Shown: positions 9,749 through 18,812 of the stretch, piece by piece
Layout: every line of letters begins with the position of its first letter
Position numbering within the stretch: position 1 is the stretch's first letter
NCBI GenBank assembly: GCA_963556145.1
Contig: OY744467.1
Coordinates: 5,890,001 to 5,954,000 of the forward strand
Direction: 5' to 3'
DNA: 64,000 bases
Origin: Hygrocybe punicea
Lineage: Eukaryota; Basidiomycota; Agaricomycetes; Agaricales; Hygrophoraceae
Notes under the pieces: generated by a model
Told to the model about the DNA's origin: nothing
The model's input: the letters and a program-made list of their open reading frames with translations, nothing else
The model's database searches: none
Translations under genes and position numbers: made by a program

Positions 9749-10635
9749 GGAGATGATAAGAAAGAAGTCGTACTATTATTGCGCCATGTATAGAAGTCCA
9801 AGATCATAAAAGTCCAGTAAGAAAAGGAAGAGGGAAGAGTAGATGAATAGCAAGACGTGAGAAGGAAAAGACCCAGCTGGACCGCACCCAAGAACCTGCT
9901 CAGGAAACGAAAACTCCATACTGAAAACCAAGACGGTAGAACATCCATCGCTCCCTCACTAGTAGAAGTCCTATTGGATAGAATGTAAAGGTAACGCAGG
10001 ATCGTATGATCAGGAAGCCTATCAAGTCAAACGCTCAGATTAGCGCTCATGATCATGTAGAATAGCAAGCCAGCACACCTGCAGTTGAGACCCAATAGTA
10101 CTAGGTAAAGGATGGATGGAAGAAGAAATAATTCATAGCCATGGATAGTTACGATTCCCCTGGATGTTCAAGAAGGAAAAGGAGCTGGCGCACGAAGGCG
10201 CAGTGACTAAGCTGGGGGAAAAAGTCAAACGGCAAACCATCAATTGTTTATACCCTCAGAACACGTGGCAGTCACGTTCCCTCATGTGACATCCCGCTGT
10301 GCACCCCATTTTCTTAAGAAGACGCTTCATTATTGGACCAAAATTAGCCGAAACACATGACTTACCGATGTGTACCCTTTTTATGATTATTATTCCCATT
10401 CCAGATCAAGCTATATTCTTCGGTTCAAGCATCAGACCCTAGGACCCAAGTTGGGAAGGATTATGCAGGTAACCATATTTGTACAATCAAATATGTCATA
10501 GTTCTAGACCACAGATCTATAGGAACGCCATAGCTAAATCAGGCACCCTTGGACCTTTATTTCGGATATACCCGTTATATGCACCTTCGATTTTTTTAGA
10601 CACTATAAGTAGTGTTCTATCCACACTCATTCAGA
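9749..10635. other. E1 non-coding spacer after pol
   Basis: No convincing ORF. A purine tract at about 10213-10223 (five G then five A, ending in G) is a candidate polypurine tract, but the TG expected for an LTR start does not follow. A TATA-like run at 10602-10608 stands just before the next ORF and could serve it. Confidence 0.4.
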
Positions 10636-11181
10636 ATGCGTTCTTCATTCGAATTTTCAAGTACGCTAACTATGCTATCACATCTTTCCTTGGAAGGCAG
10701 GACTACTCCTACACTTTATGTCACCAACCCTGCTTTTGTCCCGATTACTTCATACCGCTGCCCTCCGTTAACGCCCATAACAATTCCGGACCGCATTTAT
10801 GCGCCCACAATTCACTCCCCGGTCTATTCCACTGAAGTCTATCTACGTCATCTCACCCCAAACCGAGAGACTACATTCCTTGACGTCGCGCTCCTCAACA
10901 AGATCCAAAAGCCGCTCCTCCCTGGAGTCAATGTATGGCTCCTTCGCAGTCCCTCAGCAAAGCCAGTCTGTGCCGGACTGCACGTTACAGGAAGGATGGG
11001 TGCAGGAGAGGTAGAAAGGTTGTTGATGGTTAGGAATGGTTACGCCATTTATCTTTGCAGGACCAACTCCGGTGGACGATTTATACTGGCCATGTCGGAG
11101 CGTATGGTGAAGAAAGAACAGAAGGATGAAAGGCAGGCAGATGTCTGGAGTACCATTCGACATTATCTCTGCTGCCTGTAA
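10636..11181 (+). CDS. E1 accessory ORF downstream of pol, function unknown
   Basis: 181 codons from the first in-frame ATG, between pol and the 3' LTR, where envelope-like or other accessory ORFs of LTR elements are found. I recognise no domain. The N-terminal third is rich in Pro, Thr and Tyr. The rest looks globular, alternating Leu/Val with Gly and Arg, and ends in a basic helix with Lys and Glu. There is no signal peptide or clear membrane segment, so it does not look like an envelope protein. The region is richer in CpG than the rest of E1, like the centre of the 2959-4797 segment, which suggests separate acquisition. A TATA-like sequence lies about 28 bases upstream of the ATG. Confidence 0.5.
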   Translation: MRSSFEFSSTLTMLSHLSLEGRTTPTLYVTNPAFVPITSYRCPPLTPITIPDRIYAPTIHSPVYSTEVYLRHLTPNRETTFLDVALLNKIQKPLLPGVNVWLLRSPSAKPVCAGLHVTGRMGAGEVERLLMVRNGYAIYLCRTNSGGRFILAMSERMVKKEQKDERQADVWSTIRHYLCCL

Positions 11182-11295
11182 TATTTTTTAGCATCATCGC
11201 CGTCAATTTTTTTTTTTTTGTTTTGTTTCAAATTATCCAAGAACATCAGCACGCTCATTCGACTCAGTTTCAATTTCATAACTAAGGCTCACATC

Positions 11296-11511
11296 ATGTT
11301 CATTCTACCAGTGAATCCTCAGCCTCAACGCCCTTCATGCATACAAGGCATACTACCTCAGCATCGTTATTCGCACTTCCATGATCGCATTCTCCCTTCA
11401 CAACAGTTCAGTTTTGCTATGCTATTTCCATCTGCAGTGGAAGACATGCTCACACTGGCCCTGTTGGAAGAGAACCTGAAGAGTGACCTTAACAGAGAAC
11501 GTCTACGGTAA
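11296..11511 (+). CDS. Small ORF after the E1 accessory ORF
   Basis: 71 codons from an ATG; Pro, Gln and His at the start, a Leu/Glu-rich helix at the end. It could be a second exon of the upstream accessory ORF or fortuitous. The intervening sequence contains a poly-T run, but I could not place convincing splice sites. Confidence 0.25.
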   Translation: MFILPVNPQPQRPSCIQGILPQHRYSHFHDRILPSQQFSFAMLFPSAVEDMLTLALLEENLKSDLNRERLR

Positions 11512-12343
11512 TAGTACTGTTTATTCAGCACAGTTCTGTTGATATAACAGAGAACTAGGACCAGGGCAAGACTGTCTCACAAGAATAGAGAGTAGTTTTT
11601 TTTTTTTAGTGGAAGAAGCAACTGGGGACAGTTGACTTTTCTCGTTGTGCGCGAATGTCATGATCCAAAGTGGTTTTGGATCAAACATGGTATCAAGCTG
11701 ACAGCAAGGACACCTGAGTTTATCAGCCTGAAGGAACAGTAGCCAATAACAAGAATAAAGTTCAAGTTAAGCTATCTTACCTCCACTGATAAGAAAAGAC
11801 AAGGACACTACCCCAGGACACTGTCCCAAGTTGAGAGACACTTATCAGTTAAAGGATTAGTTATTAGATGAATTATCCTTAACTTAACTGCTAAGGATAA
11901 GATATTAGCTAAAGGCAGGACCATATCATGCATCAAGATCAAGAAAGATCAAGGAAGCTGCACAGCCACAATCTTATCTCAGTTGGACCAAAACAAAATA
12001 AGAAGCACCATCTTACATCATCCATCAAGATCTATTGATCAAAAGAAGCATTGTCTGAAGAATTGATCTATCAAGCACAATTTGAAATAGCATGACTCAG
12101 CCTTGATCCATGATTCCTGGAGAATCATAGAATACCACCCAGATCACAGATTAGATCAGCCCTTGACTCATCCCCTCTTGTGATGACTCAGTTGATCCAC
12201 CCTCAACATCTTATGACTACTATGACTATATATGGACCACTATGACCATCTATGGCTCATCATGACCAAATTATGACCTTTATGACCAATTATGCCAGCA
12301 TTCCCATCACATCTACCCTAGGAATCTCAGTAATTGACTCCAC

Positions 12344-12467
12344 ATGAGTCACCAACCTGTGCACTATTTCCAATACCTGCACAACATTATGCCTCATTCT
12401 TCTATATGACTCACCAACCTGTGCACTATTTCCAATACCTGCACAGCATTATGCCCCAATTCCTGTC
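12344..12467 (+). repeat. 62-bp tandem duplication in E1 U3
   Basis: Two copies with a 62-base period, each beginning ATGA(G/C)TCACCAACCTG, followed by a degenerate third start near 12469. They lie about 240 bases upstream of the TATA box and could be enhancer-type repeats (inference). Confidence 0.75.
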
Positions 12468-12706
12468 TATGATTCATCACCTATGCCCCATTTTCCTTTT
12501 ATGTTTACAGACCTATGCCTCTTTACTCATCACCCTACTTTTCATTTCATATTACTCTTTAATGACTCAGTAGTTAGCACTTTTATTTCATATTATGCTT
12601 ACAAACCCTCTTCCCCATTTCATAATTACTCCCTTATGATTCACACCCTACCCACTTATTTCAAATTCTTTCTATGACTCACAGTGACTCCTGCAGCAGC
12701 CAAAGG

Positions 12707-12715
12707 TATAAATAG
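12707..12715 (+). promoter_or_regulatory. TATA box of the E1 LTR promoter
   Basis: TATAAATAG at 12707-12715 is followed by a GC-rich stretch. Transcription would start some 30 bases on and define the U3/R boundary. It is the best core-promoter match in this LTR. Confidence 0.6.
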
Positions 12716-12812
12716 GGCCCAGTTTCTGCAGGAGACAGTCAGTCATTCCTTTGATTCAACCCCCCTTCTTCTTTGTACATACCTACTTTTGGTAGTAGTC
12801 AGTACATCAATT

Positions 12813-12840
12813 CAGTCACAGTCACAGTCACAGTCACAGT
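12813..12840 (+). repeat. CAGTCA hexamer repeat in E1 LTR
   Basis: About four and a half consecutive CAGTCA units downstream of the TATA box, in the likely R or U5 region. Confidence 0.85.
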
Positions 12841-13320
12841 TCCATTCTCAGTCAGCTTATTAGTCTCAGACATTAAGTTTAATTGAGTTATCAATATCAG
12901 ATATATATTGATAGTCTTTTATTACTTGTTTGAGAATATTCTTGACATAGTACCGTCACTATTGTCAACTTCTTCTGGCAAGAAACTATTGATCTTCATA
13001 AAGATATCCCAGTACTTTATTCTGCACTAGTAGCCAATGTGCATTTGAAGCTTCGGAATATTGTCCGATATCTTGAACATCAACTGCTCTTGTTACTTTT
13101 ATTTTATCCACGTATCCATTATCACCGCATCCTTTGTTGATAGTCTATTGTCATATCCCTCATTGACTTTCACTATCCTCTTGCTCATTGTTCATCATTG
13201 CCACTTACACTCATCACCTACCCTTGCTTGAGTGTCTATCATCTCAAAGTCTTACCTTGATTGGAAGACCTCACTATACTTTCATCCTTCAAGTCATATA
13301 CTCTGACTTACATCTATTAT

Positions 13321-13506
13321 AAGGTAACTGTTCATTGTTATCTAACATCAACTAATCTTTGACAGGTATTGTATATTGTTATCAAGTATCAACTACTCTT
13401 GATAGGTAACTGTATACTGCTATCTCATATCCTTAACCACTACTATTAGATAACTGCCTTGTTATCTAATAACAACTGACATGAGATAACTGTATTGTTA
13501 TCTCAT
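13321..13506 (+). repeat. Array of small hairpins in E1 U5
   Basis: About five units spaced roughly 40 bases apart, each with an arm like GGTAAC or GATAAC and its complement GTTATC separated by 5-8 bases. The last, around 13483-13504, is a perfect GAGATAAC/GTTATCTC stem. In RNA these would form consecutive stem-loops close to the primer-binding site; a structural or packaging role is possible but unproven. Confidence 0.7.
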
Positions 13507-13684
13507 ATAACTATCATCACTAGGTTCAACCTATAACCCCACTAGCAAGTGAGTAAGTACATTGAGTTGAAACAAGGACAAATCCACCCTTGCCGAACAA
13601 CAAGGTAATTTCCCGATCAAAGTCGCACTCCGGAAACCCTTGGTGAGGAACTGTTTTTCTAAGAAACACTCCCCACAAACAACA

Positions 13685-13820
13685 GCGGCCGTGCTAGTCG
13701 GTATGCATCAGGTTGCGTCAGGTTGCGTTGGGTTCGAGCGTGGATTGCTAGAGACGTCGGGTTCGAGCGGATTTGTGAGATATCGAGTTTACAGCCTCAG
13801 AGAGTCGAGGACCCTCTACA
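13685..13820 (-). repeat. E2 3' LTR, truncated by E1
   Basis: Matches 22200-22325 of the right LTR apart from a ten-base duplication and transitions, ending in the same CCCTCTACA. On the minus strand a purine-rich tract lies just outside this end, at 13821-13834. E1 inserted at the position matching 22200/22201 of the right copy. Confidence 0.85.
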
Positions 13821-13989
13821 TCTCCTTGGGTCTTCTAATAGAGACCATCCGTGGTCGAGAATATGGGGTCTCCACATGCGGGTCGCGAGTGTGGCCAATC
13901 ACGTGAGTGGCCAAACAACGGCAAAGTAAAAAAAATAAAAAAATCTCTTTGTTGATCCGACTTTTCCTCTACACCATCACACGCCCACC

Positions 13990-14690
13990 ATGTCCCAAAT
14001 CTACGACAATTTCCTCGCCTTCGTTGAAAGCATCGAACCTGATGTCTGGGTGGACTATGAAGAGGCCATTAATGTGGTCACCGTGTTTCACAACGACGAT
14101 CTCGTTACCATGGTAGATGGCAACAAGGGGATGGCCGAGCAATGGGGAAGCGGCCGCAAGAAAGCACTGGTGAGTTTCCCGATTGATCACGCATGTCCTA
14201 AGATAGCTCATGTCGTCCCACTAGCGTGCTTACCATGGAATCGTCGCAGAACTCCGAGTTGGTGGTATGAGGCCAGTAACTCCACCGCTATGGGCTGACC
14301 ACCAATCGTATGCTAACGATGTCGAGGAATGGCTGAAAGAAGCGGCGGACTGAGAGAGGCAGGAAAAGGAAGCAGCTAGATGGTGGGTGGATGAGGAAGC
14401 GGCTGCGTGGGAAGAGAAGCCCAGACGGTTGGCAGAGGCAAAGGCACGGGTGGAGGTGGAGAAAAGGTGAAAGGCAGCAGAGGAAAGGCGAGAGCAGCTT
14501 AGAATAGAGCAGCACGGGCAGCACTGGACTCAAGAAGTGGACCGGGTTGAAAGGGATTGAGCCGTGTATTGGCGGCAGCTCAGCGAGGAACGGCGAGCTG
14601 AAGCAAACGCATCGGTCGTGGGTGAACCAGGGACTGAGTCGATTCCGGCAGTGGTCCCTGTGGTTTTAGTTAACTCAACCCCAGTTAAGG
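13990..14690 (+). pseudogene. Remnant of antisense accessory gene in E2
   Basis: Lies on the opposite strand to gag-pol, just inside the 3' LTR. Exon 1 (13990-14169, 60 codons) ends in RKKAL directly before a GTGAGT donor. The E3 counterpart also ends its first exon in RKRAL at a phase-0 donor, so the exon-intron structure is shared. After an intron of about 80 nt (14170-14249) the sequence encodes a Glu/Lys/Arg/Ala-rich coiled-coil stretch like E3's, but with three in-frame TGA codons. It runs into the left arm of the inverted repeat, and the zinc-cluster part is lost. The exon 2 frame is not in phase with exon 1 at the splice site I chose, so the joint is uncertain. Confidence 0.6.
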
Positions 14691-15355
14691 TACGAAAGTT
14701 AGGTGTACTATCTGCACTAGTAGCTGGGGCTTAAGTTAAACTCCCAGACAGTGCCTGCTGCGATACAGTTAAACTTGGCCTAGCAATTACTGGTAGGTTC
14801 AGTTAAACTTTATACAGCAGTGCTAAGGCCTTCAGTTCACTGTAAAGCTCAGTTAAACCCAGCCCAGTTGTTACTGTAAGCTTAGTTAAACTGTGTGCAC
14901 TATTTACTGCATTGGCAGTTAAACTGAAAGCAGGACTTGCTGGACCATGAATTTAACTGAGAACAGCAGCTACTGTGTGCTCAGTTTAACCAGGTGCAGC
15001 ATTTGCTGGATGTCTAGTTTAACTCGGAGCAGTTGCTACTGATTGCTCAGTTTAACCAGATACAGCACTTGCTGGACATCCAGTTTAACTCATAGCAGTA
15101 GCTGCTGGATGGTCAGTTTAACCAGGTGCAGCACTTGCTGCACCTCCAGTTTAACTCGGAGCAGCAGCTGCTGTACCTCCAGTTTAACCAGGTGCAGCAG
15201 TTGCTGGACCCCCTGTTTAACTTGGAGCAGTAGCTACTGGATGGTCAGTTTAACCAGGTGCAGCATTTGCTGTACCCTCAGTTTAACTAGGTGCAGCACC
15301 TGCAGCACCTCCAGTTTAACTTGGAGCAGCAGCTACTGTACCTCCAGTTTAACCA
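14662..15355 (+). repeat. Left arm of ~695-bp inverted repeat
   Basis: Near-identical reverse complement of 15842-16536. Internally it is built of degenerate tandem units of about 40-50 bases containing AGTTTAAC or GTTAAACT and CAGCA-TTGCTG-like words. The arm is cut by the run of N. Confidence 0.95.
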
Positions 15356-15455
15356 NNNNNNNNNNNNNNNNNNNNNNNNNNNNNNNNNNNNNNNNNNNNN
15401 NNNNNNNNNNNNNNNNNNNNNNNNNNNNNNNNNNNNNNNNNNNNNNNNNNNNNNN
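15356..15455. other. Assembly gap (100 N)
   Basis: A run of exactly 100 N, the usual placeholder for a gap of unknown length, so distances across it are unreliable. Confidence 0.99.
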
Positions 15456-15730
15456 GGTGAGGATAGTGGAAATGACGACGACCAACCAGGGGACGACGGC
15501 GAAGGAAACGACAAGGACAGAGATGGGACGATGGGGATGGGGACGGGGATGACGACGACGGGACGACGACAAGAATGGGGCATGACGACAGGGCGGGGAC
15601 GACGATGACAGGGATGACGACAAGAATGGGGGACAATGATGGGGACAGGGACGACGACAATGGGACGACGACGAAGATGAAGATAAAGATGAAGACGAGG
15701 ACGGAGACGGGGACAGGGATGAGGACCCCC
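15456..15730. repeat. GAC/GAT-rich low-complexity spacer
   Basis: Degenerate repeats of GGGACGACGA and GGGATGACGA type. It lies between the arms of the inverted repeat and has no counterpart elsewhere in the window. Open frames through it are compositional artefacts. Confidence 0.8.
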
Positions 15731-15841
15731 CTAGCAATTGCATGGGAATGGTTAACTATGCCCCTGGCAACTGCCAGAAGAAACTGACCATTCAGTAGCT
15801 ACTGCTCTGAGTTAAACTGGGGGTCCAGCAACTGCTACACC

Positions 15842-16536
15842 TGGTTAAACTGGAGGTACAGTAGCTGCTGCTCCAAGTTAAACTGGAGGTGCTGCAGGTG
15901 CTGCACCTAGTTAAACTGAGGGTACAGCAAATGCTGCACCTGGTTAAACTGACCATCCAGTAGCTACTGCTCCAAGTTAAACAGGGGGTCCAGCAACTGC
16001 TGCACCTGGTTAAACTGGAGGTACAGCAGCTGCTGCTCCGAGTTAAACTGGAGGTGCAGCAAGTGCTGCACCTGGTTAAACTGACCATCCAGCAGCTACT
16101 GCTATGAGTTAAACTGGATGTCCAGCAAGTGCTGTATCTGGTTAAACTGAGCAATCAGTAGCAACTGCTCCGAGTTAAACTAGACATCCAGCAAATGCTG
16201 CACCTGGTTAAACTGAGCACACAGTAGCTGCTGTTCTCAGTTAAATTCATGGTCCAGCAAGTCCTGCTTTCAGTTTAACTGCCAATGCAGTAAATAGTGC
16301 ACACAGTTTAACTAAGCTTACAGTAACAACTGGGCTGGGTTTAACTGAGCTTTACAGTGAACTGAAGGCCTTAGCACTGCTGTATAAAGTTTAACTGAAC
16401 CTACCAGTAATTGCTAGGCCAAGTTTAACTGTATCGCAGCAGGCACTGTCTGGGAGTTTAACTTAAGCCCCAGCTACTAGTGCAGATAGTACACCTAACT
16501 TTCGTACCTTAACTTGGGTTGAGTTTAACTAAAACC
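15842..16536 (-). repeat. Right arm of ~695-bp inverted repeat
   Basis: Reverse complement of 14662-15355 with very few differences (for example single-base indels near the outer end). It replaces the integrase of E2 and begins where the RNase H-integrase linker breaks off. Confidence 0.95.
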
Positions 16537-18812
16537 CCCTGGACTATTGTGTAGACGAGGATGGCAGGTAACTCCTGGAGTTGGTCGGCTGTGGCACGGC
16601 AGCGGCCGCATATGGCAATCGGCTTAGACGGCATGGGGATGGGTCTGTAGTTAACGACTTCCATAAAGAAACCGTAAGAGTGGTCGAGCCAATCGTCGGA
16701 GTCGTCAATCTCCTCAGGGTCTTCTGCAGCATGGGGGCGTCTGGAGAGTCCATCGGGTGCACCATGTGTGGAAGCGGGTACGTGAACAAGTCTAAAATCA
16801 AATAAGAGCACACCAGCTATCCATCGGTTGATCGTTGCATTGGGCTGACTGTCGGGGTTGTTGAGCATCCCTTTTATGTACTTCGTGTCGACTTCGACGG
16901 TGAGGTTGCGGACGCCGATAATGAAAATCCGGTAGGCGCAGAGGGCCCTGAAGAGACCATAAAGCTCGAGCTTGGACTGAGAGTATCGGGCTTCGCGTTC
17001 ATTCCACGATATTGAACCAAAACCATTCGGATAGCGTTTTATGTCCGGGCGGATTTGCATGAGAATGAAGCCGACTCCAAGGATGGAGGAATCAACGGCG
17101 AGAATAACTTCCCATTCATGCGTGTAGTCGATAGCGCGTAGTGCTGGCGATGTGATGACAGCGTTTTTGAGGTAGTCGATGGCAGTCTCTTCTTCTTTGC
17201 CAAATTCGAAGGGTGTCCCTTTGCAGGTAAGACGGACGAGGGGTCGGGAGTGGAGCGAGAAGTCTTTGAAAAAAATGCACAAGACGCCGCAGATACCAAG
17301 GAAGGCCCGAATGTTGGTGAGGTTGGTCGGTATAGGCCAATCGCGAATCTTCTGCACTTTGGACTCGTTGGCTACTCGTCCTTCGTATGTGCATCGGTGT
17401 CCAACAATGATGACTGAGGGTCGACACAACTCGAGTTTCTTGCTGTTGAAGGTACCGCCGACATAGCGGAAACGCTGGATGACGCGGTTGACACCTTGGA
17501 AGTGCTCCCAAATGAAACGTCGGATTGCTGGGTTCTCGGGTATGGTCTCATAGGTACCGTTGGGTTGCTCGTAGCGGGTTGGAGGCCCTTTGACGGGAAT
17601 ATCGTCCATATACGGAATGGCAAGATGAGGGATTTCGTCACAGAGGATGTACGTGGAGTCACTGTGTAGGATCTGCAGGGAATTTGTGTATCCCATAGCG
17701 ATCCACATAAGTCGAAGCGTTCCGAGTTGAGACTGAAATGTCATATAGTCCCGGGACGAGGGGTGGATGAGGCGTTGGTCGAAAGAGACGAAGAGGTCGA
17801 AGGAAGCGTAGCAAGAGTGGCCGCCAAAGGCCTCGGCCAAGTGCTTGGTCATGGGCAGTACGGCGGGATCACGGATAGTGATGGTGTTAAGCAGCTGTAG
17901 ATCGTGGATGATTCAAAGGGACTTCCCATCCTTTTTCAAAACGCAGAACCAGCGGGAGTGGTATGACGAATTCGAGGGTTCATAGGTACTGGCGTTAATT
18001 TTGTCTTTGATGATGCCGATGACTTCGTTAAGGATGCCGGGTGGGATTGGGATATTTCGATGGACCCACGGGTCGTGCGGTACGGTGGGAATGTAGATCA
18101 GCGGGAAGTAGTCCGTGTTGAATTGCCCTTTCTCAGATTCGTTCCAGGCGAAAGTGGCTTCTTGCGTTTTGATGATATGGTGGCCGAGTTTCTCTTCCTC
18201 AGGCCAAAGGAATCCATCTGGGTTCATCGGCATCGCGTCATGTCGTTCCTGGGTATAGTGGGTGCCAGGTGTAAAGTCAGGTGGGTGAGTCGGGAGCATG
18301 GGTAAATCGGCTAGCAGGTTGCCAGTGATCTCGCTTATGATCCGGTATTTGTCGGGAAGAGTGGTAGAAATTGGGCGGATACAATCGGCTACTTTCTTAT
18401 ACTTTTTCTTGGTGATGACTCCTTTTAGGTCCCTGGTAGGGGGGGTGGTATACGAGATATAAGTAGCGTGTTCAGTAGGGGCTTTGTTACAAATATTCGA
18501 AGAAGAAATAGGTGACGCGGGAGCGGAGATGGAACAAGACGAAGGAAGGGTATCGGTAGTACGTATCTGATTTTGTACATCGGTCAACAATGAAATGTAC
18601 TGGGCGGCAGTTTGAGGCTGAGATGAAGAGAAATCTAAATCGATGGAAAAACATAAGTCCTCTTCTAGGGGAAACGGCAAAAGGGAAGAATAGTTTGTGG
18701 TATAGGTGCGGTCGCTTTCAAGTGGCGGCTTCTCGTCTCCCAGTGCGTCCTTCCCGAGAGGTATCTCTGGGTCCTCGACTTTTAAAAATCCGGCTTTCCG
18801 GTGTCGGACCAC
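16537..18812 (-). pseudogene. pol: E2 pol: RT and RNase H, integrase lost
   Basis: Read leftwards, this begins with a linker containing FLWPEEEKLG and continues with RT and its YMDD polymerase centre. RNase H follows (AVDSS, KLELYGL, VHVPA...DGLSRR). After RNase H the coding sequence ends in the inverted repeat; no integrase remains. A TGA at 17913-17915 interrupts RT where E3 has Arg, fitting a CGA-to-TGA change. Entry into pol is by -1 frameshift: the gag-protease frame stops at 18782-18784 directly after five T, and the pol frame is open across that point. E3 has the same junction. Confidence 0.85.

Larger units (their letters stand above)
1..13684 (+). mobile_element. E1: Ty3/gypsy LTR retrotransposon, 5' end cut by window
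   Basis: Positions 1-231 and 13454-13684 are the same sequence, identical by eye, and mark the ends of the 5' and 3' LTRs. Between them are a primer-binding site, gag-protease, two extra coding segments, a pol with RT-RNase H-integrase order (the Ty3/gypsy order) and an additional ORF after pol. The identity of the LTR ends and the long open pol suggest recent insertion. The element sits inside the left LTR of E2: the 3' end abuts sequence that matches E2's right LTR from 22200 onward. The target-site duplication cannot be checked because the left flank lies outside the window. Pol motifs and the primer-binding site show it belongs to the same broad lineage as E2 and E3. Confidence 0.93.
11656..13684 (+). 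repeat. E1 3' LTR (start uncertain)
   Basis: The last 231 bases match the 5' LTR copy. The start is a proposal: TGTCATGATCC at 11656 begins with TG, but no clean polypurine tract precedes it. An alternative start downstream of the purine tract at about 10213 would give a much longer LTR containing the accessory ORF. The part from 11656 holds promoter-like and repeated sequence: many TATGACC-like repeats at about 12200-12290, a TATA box, a hexamer repeat and a hairpin array. Confidence 0.65.

Noticed and set aside
15043..16154. Mirror-image Thr/Ser/Cys-rich proteins on both strands of the inverted repeat
   Set aside because: Products of the tandem units; identical peptides from both arms show they are repeat artefacts.
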